From the NCBI RefSeq assembly GCF_017873175.1, contig NZ_JAGGJW010000004.1, forward strand, positions 186,001-250,000: DNA of 64,000 nt. The letters are read 5' to 3'. Positions 44,565 through 54,441 of this stretch are shown here, piece after piece. Within the stretch, counting starts at the first letter, position 1. Each line of letters begins with the position of its first letter. The position numbers and the translations under genes were made by a program. This DNA is from Neorhizobium petrolearium (GTDB lineage: Bacteria; Pseudomonadota; Alphaproteobacteria; Rhizobiales; Rhizobiaceae). A model generated the notes under the pieces. It worked only from the letters and a program-made list of their open reading frames with translations, was not told the DNA's origin and did no database searches.

Positions 44565-46376
44565 ATGATGAGAAACCGCGCCGGCTTGCTGGCCATCACC
44601 GCACTCGCCATAGCATCATTGCTGATGGTGTTCTTCGTATTGCCGCGAATCAACCACGACGCAAAGCCGGTCGGGGATGCGATCAATGCCGCGGGCAATG
44701 CCGTCAAGGAAGCGGTGACGGAAACGCAGCAGGCCGCCAAGACGCCGGATACTTCAAAGCCTGCCGAACTTCAGGCTACCGCTCCACAGGCCGGAGCCCC
44801 GGCCGCCCAGCCTGCCACGCCTCAGGCTGATGCGACCAAGGCTACCGCCATGACGTCTCCCTCCTTCGACGTGCTGCGCGTCGAACCCGACGGCTCAACT
44901 GTCATTGCAGGGCGCGCCGAACCCCATTCCACGATCGAGGTGACGAACGGCACATCGGTCGTCGCCAAGGTGGATGTCGGCCCGAGCGGCGACTTCGCCG
45001 CCGTCCTTGATAAACCACTCCCGCCTGGCGACCACGAACTCGTGCTGAAAGCGACCGGCAAGGACGGCAAGGCGACGATATCCGAGGAGACCGCGACGAT
45101 TTCCGTCCCTGCCGACAAGAGCGGCAAGCTGCTCGCCATGGTGACCAAGCCTGGCAAGGCCAGCCGCGTGATCGCCATGCCGGCCCAGAACAAGCCCGCA
45201 GCTTCCGTTCCGGAGCAGCCGTCGCCTACGGTTCCCGCTGCTTCGGCTTCCGAAACCGCGACCTCGACGGCGACCGCGCCTGCCGCATCGGTTGCGGAAG
45301 CGCCGACTGCGCTGCCAGCTCCTCCGGCGGGCTCATCCGGCCTTGCGTCCTCGGCACCGGACGTTGCGGCTCTCACACCGAACTCTGCGGCACCGGCTGG
45401 CGCTCTCGTCTCGTCCGAACTCCATATCACCGCCGTCGAGATCGAGGGCAGCAAGATTTTCGTCGCCGGCGTTTCGAAGGCCGGCACGTCGCTGCGCGGC
45501 CAGGCCGACGGTAAGCTGATCGGCGCGGCAAAGGCCGGTCAGGACGGCAGCTTCATCATCGAAGGCAACATGGAACTTGCGGTCGGTGATCACCGGATTT
45601 CCGTCGAGGCGCTCAGCGCGACCGGCCAGGTTGTGGTCCGCGTCGAGGTGCCCTTCAACCGCCCGGCCGGCGAACAGGTCGCTGCCGTTGCCGCCCCGCA
45701 ACCGGGGGGCAATGCCATGGTCACGCTCGACGACGCGGCCTTCGACAAGCTGCGCAACGAGACGGTGCGCGCCTTCAACCTGCTGCGCGGCCTTTATGAT
45801 GGCGGCAACATCCCATCCATGGAACAGATGATCGCCGCCCGGTCCGCCACTTCGATCGCGCTGAGATCGCTCAGCGAATACCGTCTGCCGGCCGATGCCG
45901 CGGCCGCCTCCCGCTCCGTCGCGGAGACCACGGCAAAAGATGCGGCGGCCGCCTTGGCCGCCCTCGACGCGCTTCCGAAGGACGTCGCCGCCGTCGGTGC
46001 CGGCCTCAAGGAAATCGCGACAATGATCGCCAAGGCCGTCGGCCCGGTTATCGCCCAGCAACTGGCAGGCGTCGAAATGGCCGCGGTGGTTCCCGTTGCA
46101 GCGACGGATGCGAGCGGCGCGAAGACGATCCAGCAGGCGCCGCTGACCCAAAGCACCCGCAACTCGGTCATCATCCGCCGGGGCGATACGCTGTGGCAGA
46201 TCTCCCGCCGCGTTTACGGCCAGGGCGTGCGCTACACGACGATCTATCTCGCCAACGAGGACCAGATCCGCAATCCCGACATCATCCAGCCGGGCCAGAT
46301 CTTCGGCGTGCCGGAGGAATACCGGCCGGATTCGGAAGAGCTTCATCGCCAGCGGATGCTGCACAAGCGGTCCTGA
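44565..46376 (+). CDS. LysM domain protein with Ig-like repeats
   Basis: A 603-residue envelope protein. It starts at ATG 44565 or 44568 after GGGAGAG and opens with a membrane anchor or signal (about 7-25), a long Ala/Pro/Thr-rich linker, and two similar Ig-like segments (about 95-190 and 285-380, each with FDVLRVEPDGSTVIAGRAEP-like or TAVEIEGSKIFVAGVS-like strands). The C-terminal LysM domain (about 540-590, RRGDTLWQISRRVYG) binds peptidoglycan. The layout suggests a periplasmic scaffold or anchor. No catalytic domain is seen. Confidence 0.85.
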   Translation: MMRNRAGLLAITALAIASLLMVFFVLPRINHDAKPVGDAINAAGNAVKEAVTETQQAAKTPDTSKPAELQATAPQAGAPAAQPATPQADATKATAMTSPSFDVLRVEPDGSTVIAGRAEPHSTIEVTNGTSVVAKVDVGPSGDFAAVLDKPLPPGDHELVLKATGKDGKATISEETATISVPADKSGKLLAMVTKPGKASRVIAMPAQNKPAASVPEQPSPTVPAASASETATSTATAPAASVAEAPTALPAPPAGSSGLASSAPDVAALTPNSAAPAGALVSSELHITAVEIEGSKIFVAGVSKAGTSLRGQADGKLIGAAKAGQDGSFIIEGNMELAVGDHRISVEALSATGQVVVRVEVPFNRPAGEQVAAVAAPQPGGNAMVTLDDAAFDKLRNETVRAFNLLRGLYDGGNIPSMEQMIAARSATSIALRSLSEYRLPADAAAASRSVAETTAKDAAAALAALDALPKDVAAVGAGLKEIATMIAKAVGPVIAQQLAGVEMAAVVPVAATDASGAKTIQQAPLTQSTRNSVIIRRGDTLWQISRRVYGQGVRYTTIYLANEDQIRNPDIIQPGQIFGVPEEYRPDSEELHRQRMLHKRS

Positions 46377-46827
46377 TCCCGCATTTCCCCTCCCTGCCTG
46401 CGGTTGGGAGGGGATGAATTCCATGGGCCTCAAAAAATCTTCGACCATTTCCCAATGGCTTAATCCCGCCATCGCCCTCGCATCGTCCCCATATCCCGGA
46501 GCCAGGTGATAATCGTCGCGTCATCGGATGGGAAACCGGGTTCTAGAACCGGTCGCCTCCCTGGGTTCGAAAAGCTCGGTTTCCGGTGATGGTCGACGAA
46601 GGCGGCAAGGGGGCCTGACTATACCTCCCGAACCGCCTTGCACCGGCCGGGGCAGGCGGAAAACCTGATACCCAATACCATTGAATTGCCCCGCCTGCCC
46701 CATTCCCAGGCAAACCGCGCGGACGAGACGTCCGGCGCGGGTGAAGGGATTCCCGCAGCCGATACATCATCCATGTCAGGGTAATAGTTCCCGTCCGGAT
46801 GCAAGGCATCATCGGATGTCTGCGGCT
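46377..46827. other. 450-base region without a convincing gene
   Basis: After a stem-loop at 46387-46413 the stretch contains overlapping short frames in several phases but none with a believable start and composition. A perfect 12-bp palindrome GGTTCTAGAACC lies at about 46540-46551, inside a slightly larger imperfect one. The stretch may be a decayed gene or element; nothing in it is recognisable. Confidence 0.5.
46387..46413 (+). terminator. Stem-loop after the LysM gene
   Basis: CCCCTCCC (46387-46394) pairs perfectly with GGGAGGGG (46406-46413), 8 bp with an 11-nt loop, 11 bases after the stop codon. No T-run. A termination role is likely from position. Confidence 0.5.
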
Positions 46828-46941
46828 TCATCCCATAAGCAGGATCACGCCGTAGATCATCGCCGCCCACATCGCCAGTGAGACCGCAACCATCAGCAGG
46901 AAGTTTCGAAAGCGCGATGTCATAAGGCATAGTACGGCCAT
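46828..46941 (-). CDS. Predicted 37-residue membrane microprotein
   Basis: A minus-strand frame with ATGs at 46941 and 46923 giving 37 or 31 residues. After a short basic start (TSRFRNF) one long hydrophobic helix covers almost the whole remainder (LLMVAVSLAMWAAMIYGVIL). The basic-then-hydrophobic order fits an inner-membrane protein with its N-terminus inside. The ribosome site (CGGAAA) is weak, and I know no family. It diverges from the ABC exporter gene. Confidence 0.4.
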   Translation of the reverse strand: MAVLCLMTSRFRNFLLMVAVSLAMWAAMIYGVILLMG

Positions 46942-47137
46942 TTTCCGGCAGCTTCACCGTGGCTATAAGGCGTAAGAAGCCGCAGGCATTTCCTCCCGGT
47001 CCATACGGCCTGGCACTTCACGGCCGACGACATCACATCTCCCGCAAGCCGGAACTTTCATCAAACCGTCATTGCAACATTCCGCGTCGGACCTTATGTG
47101 CCGGATGGCGTTTGACACGCCCCGCGCGGAGATATCG

Positions 47138-49027
47138 ATGGCAGGACAGAAAAAGACCGTATCGGCGGATGCGAGCAATCCGCTCGGCACTCTCGTCAAC
47201 CTGTGGCCCTATATGTGGCCCGAGGGCCGCGCGGATCTGAAGGCACGGGTTCTCTGGGCGACCCTCTTCCTCTTCGTCGCCAAGCTGGTGCTGCTCGCTG
47301 TTCCCTATTTTTTCAAATGGGCGACGGATGCGCTGAACGGCAAGCTCGACATGCAGGGCCTCCTGCCCACCTTCCTGCTCGGCGCCGTGGTCCTCGTCAT
47401 CGCCTATAATTTCACCCGCATCCTGCAGCTCGGACTGAACCAGCTTCGCGATTCGCTGTTTGCTTCGGTCGGGCAATATGCGGTGCGCCAGCTTGCCTAC
47501 AGGACGTTCGTGCATATGCATCAGCTTTCCCTGCGCTTCCACCTGGAGCGCAAGACGGGCGGGCTGTCACGCATCATCGAGCGCGGCACCAAGGGTATCG
47601 AGACGATCGTCCGCTTCACGATCCTCAATTCCGTGCCGACGCTGCTCGAATTCCTGCTGACCGCGATCATCTTCTGGGCGGCCTACGGCTTCTGGTACGT
47701 GGCGGTCACCGCCGTTACCGTCTGGCTCTATATCTGGTTCACGATCAAGGCGAGCGACTGGCGGATTTCCATCCGGCGTTCGATGAACGACAGCGACACC
47801 GACGCAAACACCAAGGCGATCGACTCGCTTCTGAATTTCGAGACGGTCAAATATTTCGGCAACGAGGAGATGGAAGCGCGGCGCTTCGACGTCTCCATGG
47901 CGCGCTACGAAAAGGCCGCGACGGACGTCTGGACCTCGCTCGGCTGGCTGAACTTCGGCCAGGGGGTCATCTTCGGCATCGGACAGACGGTGATGATGGT
48001 CATGTCGGCGCTTGCGGTCCAGCGCGGTGACCAGACGATCGGCGATTTCGTCTTCGTCAATGCGCTGCTCATGCAGCTCGCCGTGCCGCTCAATTTCATC
48101 GGCTTCGTCTATCGCGAAATCCGCCAGGGGCTCACCGATATCGAACAGATGTTCGAGCTTCTGGAAGTGGAGCCGGAAGTGGTGGACAAACCGGATGCCA
48201 GGGCACTCGATATCCGCAAGGGCGCCATCGCCTTCAAGGACGTCCATTTTTCCTATGACCCGGAGCGGCCGATCCTGAAGGGCGTCTCCTTCGACGTGCC
48301 GGCGGGCAAGACGGTTGCGATCGTCGGCCCCTCGGGAGCGGGCAAATCGACGATCTCCCGCCTGCTCTACCGCTTCTACGATATCCAGGAGGGCGCGATC
48401 ACCATCGACGGGCAGGACGTCAGGGACATCACGCAGCAGTCGCTACGCGCCGCGATCGGCATGGTGCCGCAGGATACGGTGCTCTTCAACGACACGATCG
48501 CCTACAATATTCGCTATGGCCGGCCCTCCGCCACGGACGAGGACGTTCAAACGGCAGCCGAAGTGGCGCAGATCGGCCATTTCATCCATACCCTGCCGGA
48601 AGGTTTCGCCACCAAGGTGGGCGAGCGGGGCCTGAAACTCTCCGGCGGCGAGAAACAGCGCGTCGCGATCGCCCGCACGATCCTCAAAGCTCCGCCGATC
48701 CTCATCCTCGACGAGGCGACCTCGGCGCTCGACACGACGACCGAGCACGAGATCCAGTCGGCGCTCGACACTGTTTCGAAGAACCGCACGACGCTCGTCA
48801 TCGCCCACCGGCTGTCGACCGTCATCCATGCGGACGAGATCATCGTGCTGCGCGACGGGCAGATCGCCGAACGGGGCACGCATGCAGCACTTCTCGAAGC
48901 GAACGGGCTCTATGCCTCGATGTGGAACCGCCAGCGCGAAGCGGTGCAGGCCGAAGAACAGCTCCGGAAAGTACGCGAAAGCGACGATCTCGGCATCGTG
49001 CTGCGCGGCCAGCCGGCGGCGGAATAA
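47138..49027 (+). CDS. Atm1/HMT1-type ABC exporter (fused permease-ATPase)
   Basis: A 629-residue half-transporter with six helices in the first 330 residues and an ATPase domain after about 375: Walker [10 protein letters not shown] (about 399), signature LSGGEKQRVAIA (about 503), Walker B ILILDEATSALD (about 523). The long hydrophobic start (NLWPYMWPEGRADLKARVLW) and FKWATDALNG match the Atm1/HMT group, which exports glutathione-metal or glutathione-persulfide compounds. The ATG at 47138 follows GGAGAT by four bases and is preferred to the longer frame. Confidence 0.9.
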   Translation: MAGQKKTVSADASNPLGTLVNLWPYMWPEGRADLKARVLWATLFLFVAKLVLLAVPYFFKWATDALNGKLDMQGLLPTFLLGAVVLVIAYNFTRILQLGLNQLRDSLFASVGQYAVRQLAYRTFVHMHQLSLRFHLERKTGGLSRIIERGTKGIETIVRFTILNSVPTLLEFLLTAIIFWAAYGFWYVAVTAVTVWLYIWFTIKASDWRISIRRSMNDSDTDANTKAIDSLLNFETVKYFGNEEMEARRFDVSMARYEKAATDVWTSLGWLNFGQGVIFGIGQTVMMVMSALAVQRGDQTIGDFVFVNALLMQLAVPLNFIGFVYREIRQGLTDIEQMFELLEVEPEVVDKPDARALDIRKGAIAFKDVHFSYDPERPILKGVSFDVPAGKTVAIVGPSGAGKSTISRLLYRFYDIQEGAITIDGQDVRDITQQSLRAAIGMVPQDTVLFNDTIAYNIRYGRPSATDEDVQTAAEVAQIGHFIHTLPEGFATKVGERGLKLSGGEKQRVAIARTILKAPPILILDEATSALDTTTEHEIQSALDTVSKNRTTLVIAHRLSTVIHADEIIVLRDGQIAERGTHAALLEANGLYASMWNRQREAVQAEEQLRKVRESDDLGIVLRGQPAAE

Positions 49028-49043
49028 CTGTCACGAGGAAACA

Positions 49044-49169
49044 ATGCGATATTCTTGGAAGAGAATGGCGGTGTTCGGCGGCGTTGCACTTGCCTATCTG
49101 CTCGTGCTGGCATTCTACGGCTCGCCGCTGCTGGCACTCACGACGTGGCTCGGTTGGGTAGAGCCTTAA
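49044..49169 (+). CDS. Predicted 41-residue membrane protein downstream of the ABC exporter
   Basis: A short frame with a strong ribosome site (GAGGAA three bases before the ATG) 16 bases after the exporter stop. A basic N-terminus (RYSWKRM) precedes a hydrophobic helix (about 8-25) and a second apolar stretch ending LGWVEP. Its tight spacing and ribosome site make it a credible partner or small regulator of the exporter, though no family is recognised. Confidence 0.6.
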   Translation: MRYSWKRMAVFGGVALAYLLVLAFYGSPLLALTTWLGWVEP

Positions 49170-49273
49170 GCTCAGACCAGTTAAAAGGATTCCCAAGACG
49201 CCAGCGATATGATTCATTGGCGCTCATGCCGGGGCCGCGCAGCAGTCCGCCTAAATACAGGAGAGGCATACCC

Positions 49274-50077
49274 GTGACGACGACATATGCTCCCGAGCGA
49301 ACAACCGGTCGCGGGCAGACCGTTCAGCTCAACACCATTGAAATGCACTACGAAGAGTACGGAACTGGAAAGCCCTTGGTGCTGTTGCACGGGTTTGGCG
49401 GCTGTGCGCAGAACTGGTATCCCTTCATCGCCGAACTCTCGGAGCACCATCGACTGATCGTCGTGGACCTGCGCGGCCACGGTTACTCCACCAACCCCGG
49501 GAACAGGTTCACACATCGAGAAGCGGCCAACGACGTATTCCTCTTGCTGGAGAAGCTGGGAGTTGGGCAGTTCTCGGCCATGGGTATCAGTTCTGGCGGA
49601 ATGGCGCTCCTGCACATGGCAACGAGCCAGCCTGAGCGCATCGACTCGATGGTGTTAATTAGCGCAACCACGCACTTCCCGGATCAGGCCAGGGCAATAA
49701 TGCGCAGGGCTTCGATGGCCACCATGCCCCAACCGGTGCAGGAGATGTATCGGGAATGCGCAAAACGCGGTGACGAACAGATTCGTCAACTCATTTCACA
49801 GTTCAACGCGTTCGCCGAAAACTACGACGACATGAATTTCACGAAACAAAGCTTATCGACCATCACAGCTCGTACGCTCATCGTGCACGGTGATCGCGAT
49901 AATTTTTTCCCCGTTGAAATTCCAGTAAGCATCTATCGTTCTATACCGGATGCCGAGTTGTGGATTGTTCCCGGCGGCGACCACGCGCCCATCTATGATT
50001 CCACGGTCCCATTCACCTCAACAGCCCTACGATTCCTTCGTGGGCCAGACTCAATGCCGGATTTCACCCCCGACTGA
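49274..50077 (+). CDS. Alpha/beta hydrolase
   Basis: A 267-residue hydrolase with oxyanion LLHGFGG (about 37), nucleophile serine in GISSGGM (about 102), aspartate in VHGDRDNFF (about 206) and histidine in GGDHAP (about 236). The GTG at 49274 follows AGGAGAGG by seven bases; longer frames cross the upstream microprotein. Codon use is visibly less GC-rich than neighbours (for example the stretch near 49650-49870), suggesting recent acquisition. The substrate is unknown; esters or lactones are possible. Confidence 0.85.
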   Translation: MTTTYAPERTTGRGQTVQLNTIEMHYEEYGTGKPLVLLHGFGGCAQNWYPFIAELSEHHRLIVVDLRGHGYSTNPGNRFTHREAANDVFLLLEKLGVGQFSAMGISSGGMALLHMATSQPERIDSMVLISATTHFPDQARAIMRRASMATMPQPVQEMYRECAKRGDEQIRQLISQFNAFAENYDDMNFTKQSLSTITARTLIVHGDRDNFFPVEIPVSIYRSIPDAELWIVPGGDHAPIYDSTVPFTSTALRFLRGPDSMPDFTPD

Positions 50078-50287
50078 CCTAATCCCGGGAACGAGCGTCG
50101 CCGATCAAATATGGGCAGGCCGGTTGCCTCGACGAGTCCTGAACTTCGGTTCCGGGGCACCAATTGAGCAAAATATTTGCATTCGCCGTTTTTCTTCGCA
50201 GTTTTCTTCCACTCAAAGCGTCCTAATTTCTGGCATCTAGGGTCGGAAATCAAATGCCAGCAAAGCATTGCTGAAAGGATGACGAAA

Positions 50288-51061
50288 ATGATCCGGTTGA
50301 AAACCATTGTCGCTGCGGCCCTCATTCAGGCGGCGGCGATCATTCCCTCCCTCGCCGGCGAAAACCTTGCCGCCATCAAGTCGACCGGCGTCCTGAAGAT
50401 CGGCACCGAGGGAACCTATGCGCCCTTCACCTATCACGATCAAAGCGGCAAGCTCGTCGGCTTCGACGTCGAGATCGGCGAAGCCGTTGCCGCGAAGCTC
50501 GGCGTCAAACCGGAATTCATCGAGGGCAAGTGGGACGGCCTGATCGCAGGCCTCGATGCAAAGCGCTACGACACGGTCATCAACCAGGTGGGCATCACCG
50601 AAGCGCGCAAGCAGAAGTACGACTTCTCCGACCCCTACATCGCCTCCAAGGCGGTGCTGATCGTCCGTGCGGACAATGACGACATCAAGGGCTTTGCCGA
50701 TCTCAAGGGCAAGAAGTCGGCCCAGTCGCTGACCAGCAATTTCGGCAAGCTCGCCGAGCAGTCCGGTGCCGAACTCGTCGGCACGGACGGTTTCGACCAG
50801 TCGATCCAGCTTGTGCTGACGCGTCGCGCCGACGCCACGGTCAACGACAGCCTCTCCTTCCTCGATTTCAAGAAGCAGAAGCCCGATGCTCCGGTGAAGA
50901 TCGCTGCCGAGCAGGAAAACGCCGACTATTCCGGCATCATCATCCGCAAGGGTGAACCGGAACTGCTGGAAGCCATCAACAAGGCGCTCACCGACATCAA
51001 GGCCGACGGCACCTATCAGAAGATTTCCGAGAAGTATTTCGGGCAGGATGTGTCCAAATAA
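50288..51061 (+). CDS. Amino-acid ABC transporter substrate-binding protein
   Basis: A 257-residue periplasmic protein of SBP family 3. A signal peptide (cleavage near SLAGEN at about 22) is followed by LKIGTEGTYAPFTYHD and VGFDVEIGEA (about 35-65), typical of polar amino-acid or cystine binders (FliY/TcyA-like). The ATG at 50288 is eight bases after AAAGGA; an ATG at 50279 lies on that site and is less likely. It leads a three-gene importer operon with the permease and ATPase that follow. Confidence 0.93.
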   Translation: MIRLKTIVAAALIQAAAIIPSLAGENLAAIKSTGVLKIGTEGTYAPFTYHDQSGKLVGFDVEIGEAVAAKLGVKPEFIEGKWDGLIAGLDAKRYDTVINQVGITEARKQKYDFSDPYIASKAVLIVRADNDDIKGFADLKGKKSAQSLTSNFGKLAEQSGAELVGTDGFDQSIQLVLTRRADATVNDSLSFLDFKKQKPDAPVKIAAEQENADYSGIIIRKGEPELLEAINKALTDIKADGTYQKISEKYFGQDVSK

Positions 51062-51156
51062 AGGGAGCGGTTTCCGGTTTCCGCAAACTGCACTAATTGA
51101 AGACATTCAAAGCGTCCGGCGGCTGCGCCGGACGCGCTGTTTTTGAGGGGCACACC

Positions 51157-51837
51157 TTGCCGCACTGGCTTCAACTGATGTCGGATTCACTTCCGATGCT
51201 TTTATGGGCGGGCATCAAGTTCACCGTTCCGCTGACCTTGCTTTCCTTCACCTTCGGCCTGATCCTCGGCCTCGTGACGGCGGTCACCCGCCTGTTCGGG
51301 CCCAATCCCCTTGCGCTGATCGCGCGATTTTATGTCTGGGTGATCCGCGGCACACCGCTATTGGTGCAACTTTTCGTGATCTTCTACGGCCTTCCGAGCA
51401 TCGGCATCCTGCTCGATGCCTTCCCGGCGGCGCTGATCGGCTTCACGCTCAATATCGGCGCCTACAGTTCCGAGATCATCCGGGCGGTCATCTCCTCCGT
51501 CCCCAAGGGGCAATGGGAAGCAGCCTATTCGATCGGCATGACATGGCGGCAAGCGATGAGCCGGACGGTCCTGCCGCAGGCCGCGCGGGTCGCGGTGCCG
51601 CCGCTCTCCAACACGTTCATTTCACTCGTCAAGGATACCTCGCTTGCGGCCGCGATTACCGTGCCGGAGCTTTTCCAGGCGGCCCAGCGCATCGTCGCCA
51701 CCACTTACGAACCGCTTATCCTCTATATCGAAGCCGCCCTCATCTATCTCGTGCTGAGCTCGGTCCTCTCATCGCTGCAGGACAGGCTGGAAAAGCGCTT
51801 CGCCCGCTATGGCGGCATGCTGGAGGCAAATAGATGA
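51157..51837 (+). CDS. Amino-acid ABC transporter permease
   Basis: A 226-residue inner-membrane permease with five helices and the EAA-like loop (QWEAAYSIGMTWRQAMSRTVLPQAAR split at about 127-150) that docks the ATPase. I place the start at a TTG (51157) preceded by GAGGGG; an ATG at 51178 is the alternative. Only one permease gene is present, so it should act as a homodimer. Substrate is probably cystine or another polar amino acid. Confidence 0.92.
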   Translation: MPHWLQLMSDSLPMLLWAGIKFTVPLTLLSFTFGLILGLVTAVTRLFGPNPLALIARFYVWVIRGTPLLVQLFVIFYGLPSIGILLDAFPAALIGFTLNIGAYSSEIIRAVISSVPKGQWEAAYSIGMTWRQAMSRTVLPQAARVAVPPLSNTFISLVKDTSLAAAITVPELFQAAQRIVATTYEPLILYIEAALIYLVLSSVLSSLQDRLEKRFARYGGMLEANR

Positions 51838-52598
51838 TCGAGCTTTCCCATATCGAAAAAAGCTTCGGCGATACCGCCGTCCTGAAGGACATCAGCATCC
51901 GCATTCCCGAGGGCAGCGTCACCGCGCTGGTCGGCCCGTCCGGCGGCGGCAAAAGCACGCTTCTGCGCTGCATCAACCTTCTGGAAATCCCGACCGCCGG
52001 TTCCGTGCGCATCGGCGACGAAAAGCTCGATTTCGCCCCCGGCAGGAAGATCGGCTGGCAGGCGATCCAGAAAATCCGCCGCCAGACCGGCATGGTGTTT
52101 CAGAATTTCCAACTCTTCCCACACCGAACGGCAATCGAGAACGTCATGGAAGGGCTGACCACCGTCCTGAAATGGCCGCGCGAGAAGGCACAGGCTCGCG
52201 CCATGGAGTTGCTGACCAAGGTCGGCATGGCGCACAAGGCGGATGCCTGGCCCTCCACACTCTCCGGTGGACAGCAGCAGCGCGTGGCGATCGCCCGGGC
52301 GCTGGCGCCTTCCCCGCGCGTTCTCCTTTGCGACGAGCCGACATCAGCCCTCGATCCCGAACTTTCCGCAGAGGTCGTCGACGTGCTGGGACGGCTTGCG
52401 AAGGAAGGAACGACCATGGTCATGGCAACGCACGACCTGCGCCTTGCCTCGCAGATCGCCAATCATGTCGTCTTCCTGGAAAACGGCAGCGTGGTCGAAT
52501 CGGGCAGCGCCCAGGCGATCTTCAACTCTCCGAAACACGAGCGCACGCGACGGTTCGTTTCATCGATCAATGCGGCGCAGGGGCTTTCGCCAGGTTGA
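51834..52598 (+). CDS. Amino-acid ABC transporter ATP-binding protein
   Basis: A 254-residue ATPase with Walker [10 protein letters not shown] (about 36-44), signature [15 protein letters not shown] (about 143) and Walker [15 protein letters not shown] (about 163). Its ATG overlaps the permease stop (ATGA). It energises the importer encoded by the preceding two genes. The family is the PAAT group of polar amino-acid transporters. Confidence 0.96.
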   Translation: MIELSHIEKSFGDTAVLKDISIRIPEGSVTALVGPSGGGKSTLLRCINLLEIPTAGSVRIGDEKLDFAPGRKIGWQAIQKIRRQTGMVFQNFQLFPHRTAIENVMEGLTTVLKWPREKAQARAMELLTKVGMAHKADAWPSTLSGGQQQRVAIARALAPSPRVLLCDEPTSALDPELSAEVVDVLGRLAKEGTTMVMATHDLRLASQIANHVVFLENGSVVESGSAQAIFNSPKHERTRRFVSSINAAQGLSPG

Positions 52599-52726
52599 TC
52601 GGACAGGTGGGTGGCTCAACGCTACCGCGCGTCATCAACAAAGCCTGAAGTTGCGGCAGCGGAACCGCATTGCCGGTAAAGCGGTTTTTCTGTAGTCAGG
52701 TCCGGCTGACCAGCAGGAGAACCAGG

Positions 52727-53428
52727 TTGATCAATCTCTTCGACACCATCCGCAACACGCTCGTGCCGATCCATAAGGAAGGCTATATCTTTGTGGCGGC
52801 CTTCTTCATCGCCTCGCTGATTCTCGGCTATATCGCTGAACCGCTGTTCTGGATCGGGCTTGTCCTGACGCTCTGGTGCGCCTATTTCTTCCGCGATCCG
52901 GAGCGCGCCGTGCCCCAGGACGACGATCTTGTACTGAGCCCTGCCGACGGGAAGATCTCGCATGTCGCCATGGTCGTGCCACCGGCTGAGCTCGAACTCG
53001 GCTCCGAGCCGATGCTGCGGATTTCCGTGTTCATGAACGTCTTCGACTGCCACATCAACCGTTCGCCGGTGCGTGGCCAGGTCTCCCGCATCGAATACCG
53101 CCCCGGCCAGTTCATCAACGCCGAACTCGACAAGGCGAGCGAGGACAACGAGCGCAACGGGCTTGTCATCGAAACCCGCCACGGCAAGATCGGTGTCGTG
53201 CAGATCGCCGGCCTCGTGGCGCGGCGCATCGTGTGCTGGGTGAAGTCCGGCGAGCCGGTGAATGCCGGGGAGCGCTTCGGGCTGATCCGCTTCGGCTCCA
53301 GGCTCGACGTCTTCGTGCCGTCCGGCGCTGAGCCACGCGTTTCCATCGGCCAGATCGCCATCGGCGGCGAGACCGTGCTTGCGGAATTCGGTTCGTCCAA
53401 GGGCCCGACCATCAGCCGCCGCACATGA
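52727..53428 (+). CDS. psd: Phosphatidylserine decarboxylase proenzyme
   Basis: A 233-residue membrane-associated enzyme making phosphatidylethanolamine. The serine of the [11 protein letters not shown] motif near the C-terminus is where the proenzyme cuts itself to form the pyruvoyl group. This is the short bacterial form (PSD-A). The start is a TTG at 52727 with AGGAGA six bases upstream; no ATG is available in the right place. The stop overlaps the pssA start (ATGA), so the two steps of PE synthesis are coupled. Confidence 0.94.
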   Translation: MINLFDTIRNTLVPIHKEGYIFVAAFFIASLILGYIAEPLFWIGLVLTLWCAYFFRDPERAVPQDDDLVLSPADGKISHVAMVVPPAELELGSEPMLRISVFMNVFDCHINRSPVRGQVSRIEYRPGQFINAELDKASEDNERNGLVIETRHGKIGVVQIAGLVARRIVCWVKSGEPVNAGERFGLIRFGSRLDVFVPSGAEPRVSIGQIAIGGETVLAEFGSSKGPTISRRT

Positions 53429-54276
53429 GCGAAGAGCGAGAAAACCGCATGGAGACGCCCGCTTCGCCCCCGCAGCAGAACGAACCGAACCGTCCGAACG
53501 ACGAGGCTCGCGGTCCGCGCCTGCGCGAAATCCCGATCCGGCTGATGGTACCGAACCTCATCACCGCGCTCGCCATCTGCGCGGGACTGACGGGCATCCG
53601 GCTCGCCTTCGAAGGACGTTACGAACTCGCCGTCGTCATGGTGCTCGCAGCCGCCTTCCTGGACGGTATCGACGGGCGCATCGCCCGGCTGCTCAAGGCA
53701 ACGTCGAAATTCGGCGTGCAGATGGATTCGCTTGCCGACATCATCAATTTCGGCGTGGCGCCGGCGCTGGTCTCCTACGCCTTCCTGCTCGACAACGCCC
53801 GTTCGCCGGGCTGGATCGCGGCACTTCTCTACGCGATCGCCGCCGGGCTTCGGCTTGCCCGCTTCAACGTCATGGCGGACCGCGAAGTGAAGGCGCCGTG
53901 GCAATCGGAATTTTTTGTCGGCGTGCCGGCCCCTATGGGGGCCATGCTGGTGCTGCTGCCGGTCTATCTGGGCTTCCTCGGCGTCGAGCCTACCCCTTTC
54001 TTCGTCTACGGAAGCGTCGCCTACACGGTGCTGATCGGCTACCTGCTCGTCTCCCGCCTGCCGGTCTGGTCCGGCAAGTCGAGCCGCATCCGCCGCGATC
54101 TCATGCTGCCAATCCTGCTCGGTGTCGTGCTCTATGTGGCGCTGCTGATGAGTTACACCTGGCAGGTGCTGTCCGTTACCGTCATCGCCTATCTCTGCGT
54201 GCTGCCCTTCAGCGCGCGCGCCTGGCAGCGTCGCTACGGCACGATTACAATCGAGGATGACGGCACGAGCGTCTGA
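53425..54276 (+). CDS. pssA: CDP-diacylglycerol-serine O-phosphatidyltransferase
   Basis: A 283-residue inner-membrane enzyme making phosphatidylserine. The CDP-alcohol phosphotransferase signature D-G-x2-A-R-x8-G-x3-D-x3-D is recognisable in the segment [26 protein letters not shown] (about 76-101). The polar Pro-rich N-terminus (1-30) precedes seven to eight helices. It is the type II (membrane) PssA typical of alphaproteobacteria and follows psd directly. Confidence 0.95.
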   Translation: MSEERENRMETPASPPQQNEPNRPNDEARGPRLREIPIRLMVPNLITALAICAGLTGIRLAFEGRYELAVVMVLAAAFLDGIDGRIARLLKATSKFGVQMDSLADIINFGVAPALVSYAFLLDNARSPGWIAALLYAIAAGLRLARFNVMADREVKAPWQSEFFVGVPAPMGAMLVLLPVYLGFLGVEPTPFFVYGSVAYTVLIGYLLVSRLPVWSGKSSRIRRDLMLPILLGVVLYVALLMSYTWQVLSVTVIAYLCVLPFSARAWQRRYGTITIEDDGTSV

Positions 54277-54441
54277 ACCCTCGCTCGTGACAAGCTGCAA
54301 CTTCCGCGCAACAGTTTCCGGCAAGACGACAGCTCCGTGAAAGGCTGGCGACGACGCCGGGTAGTTGGTCACGATTCCGCCCTGTTTCATGGGAAAAGCC
54401 GCGATGGACGCAACCGAATCGCGCGTGTGACAGAGACAGCC

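Noticed and set aside
46540..46580. GGTTCGAA-like string after the GGTTCTAGAACC palindrome as a tRNA T-arm
   Set aside because: No acceptor stem, D-arm or anticodon arm can be built around it; no tRNA was found in the window.
46619..46957. A 112-residue minus-strand frame in the gap before the ABC exporter
   Set aside because: Composition and length do not suggest a protein; the shorter hydrophobic frame in another phase is more credible.
52882..54390. A 502-residue minus-strand frame across psd and pssA
   Set aside because: Antisense to two overlapping lipid genes with clear family motifs.
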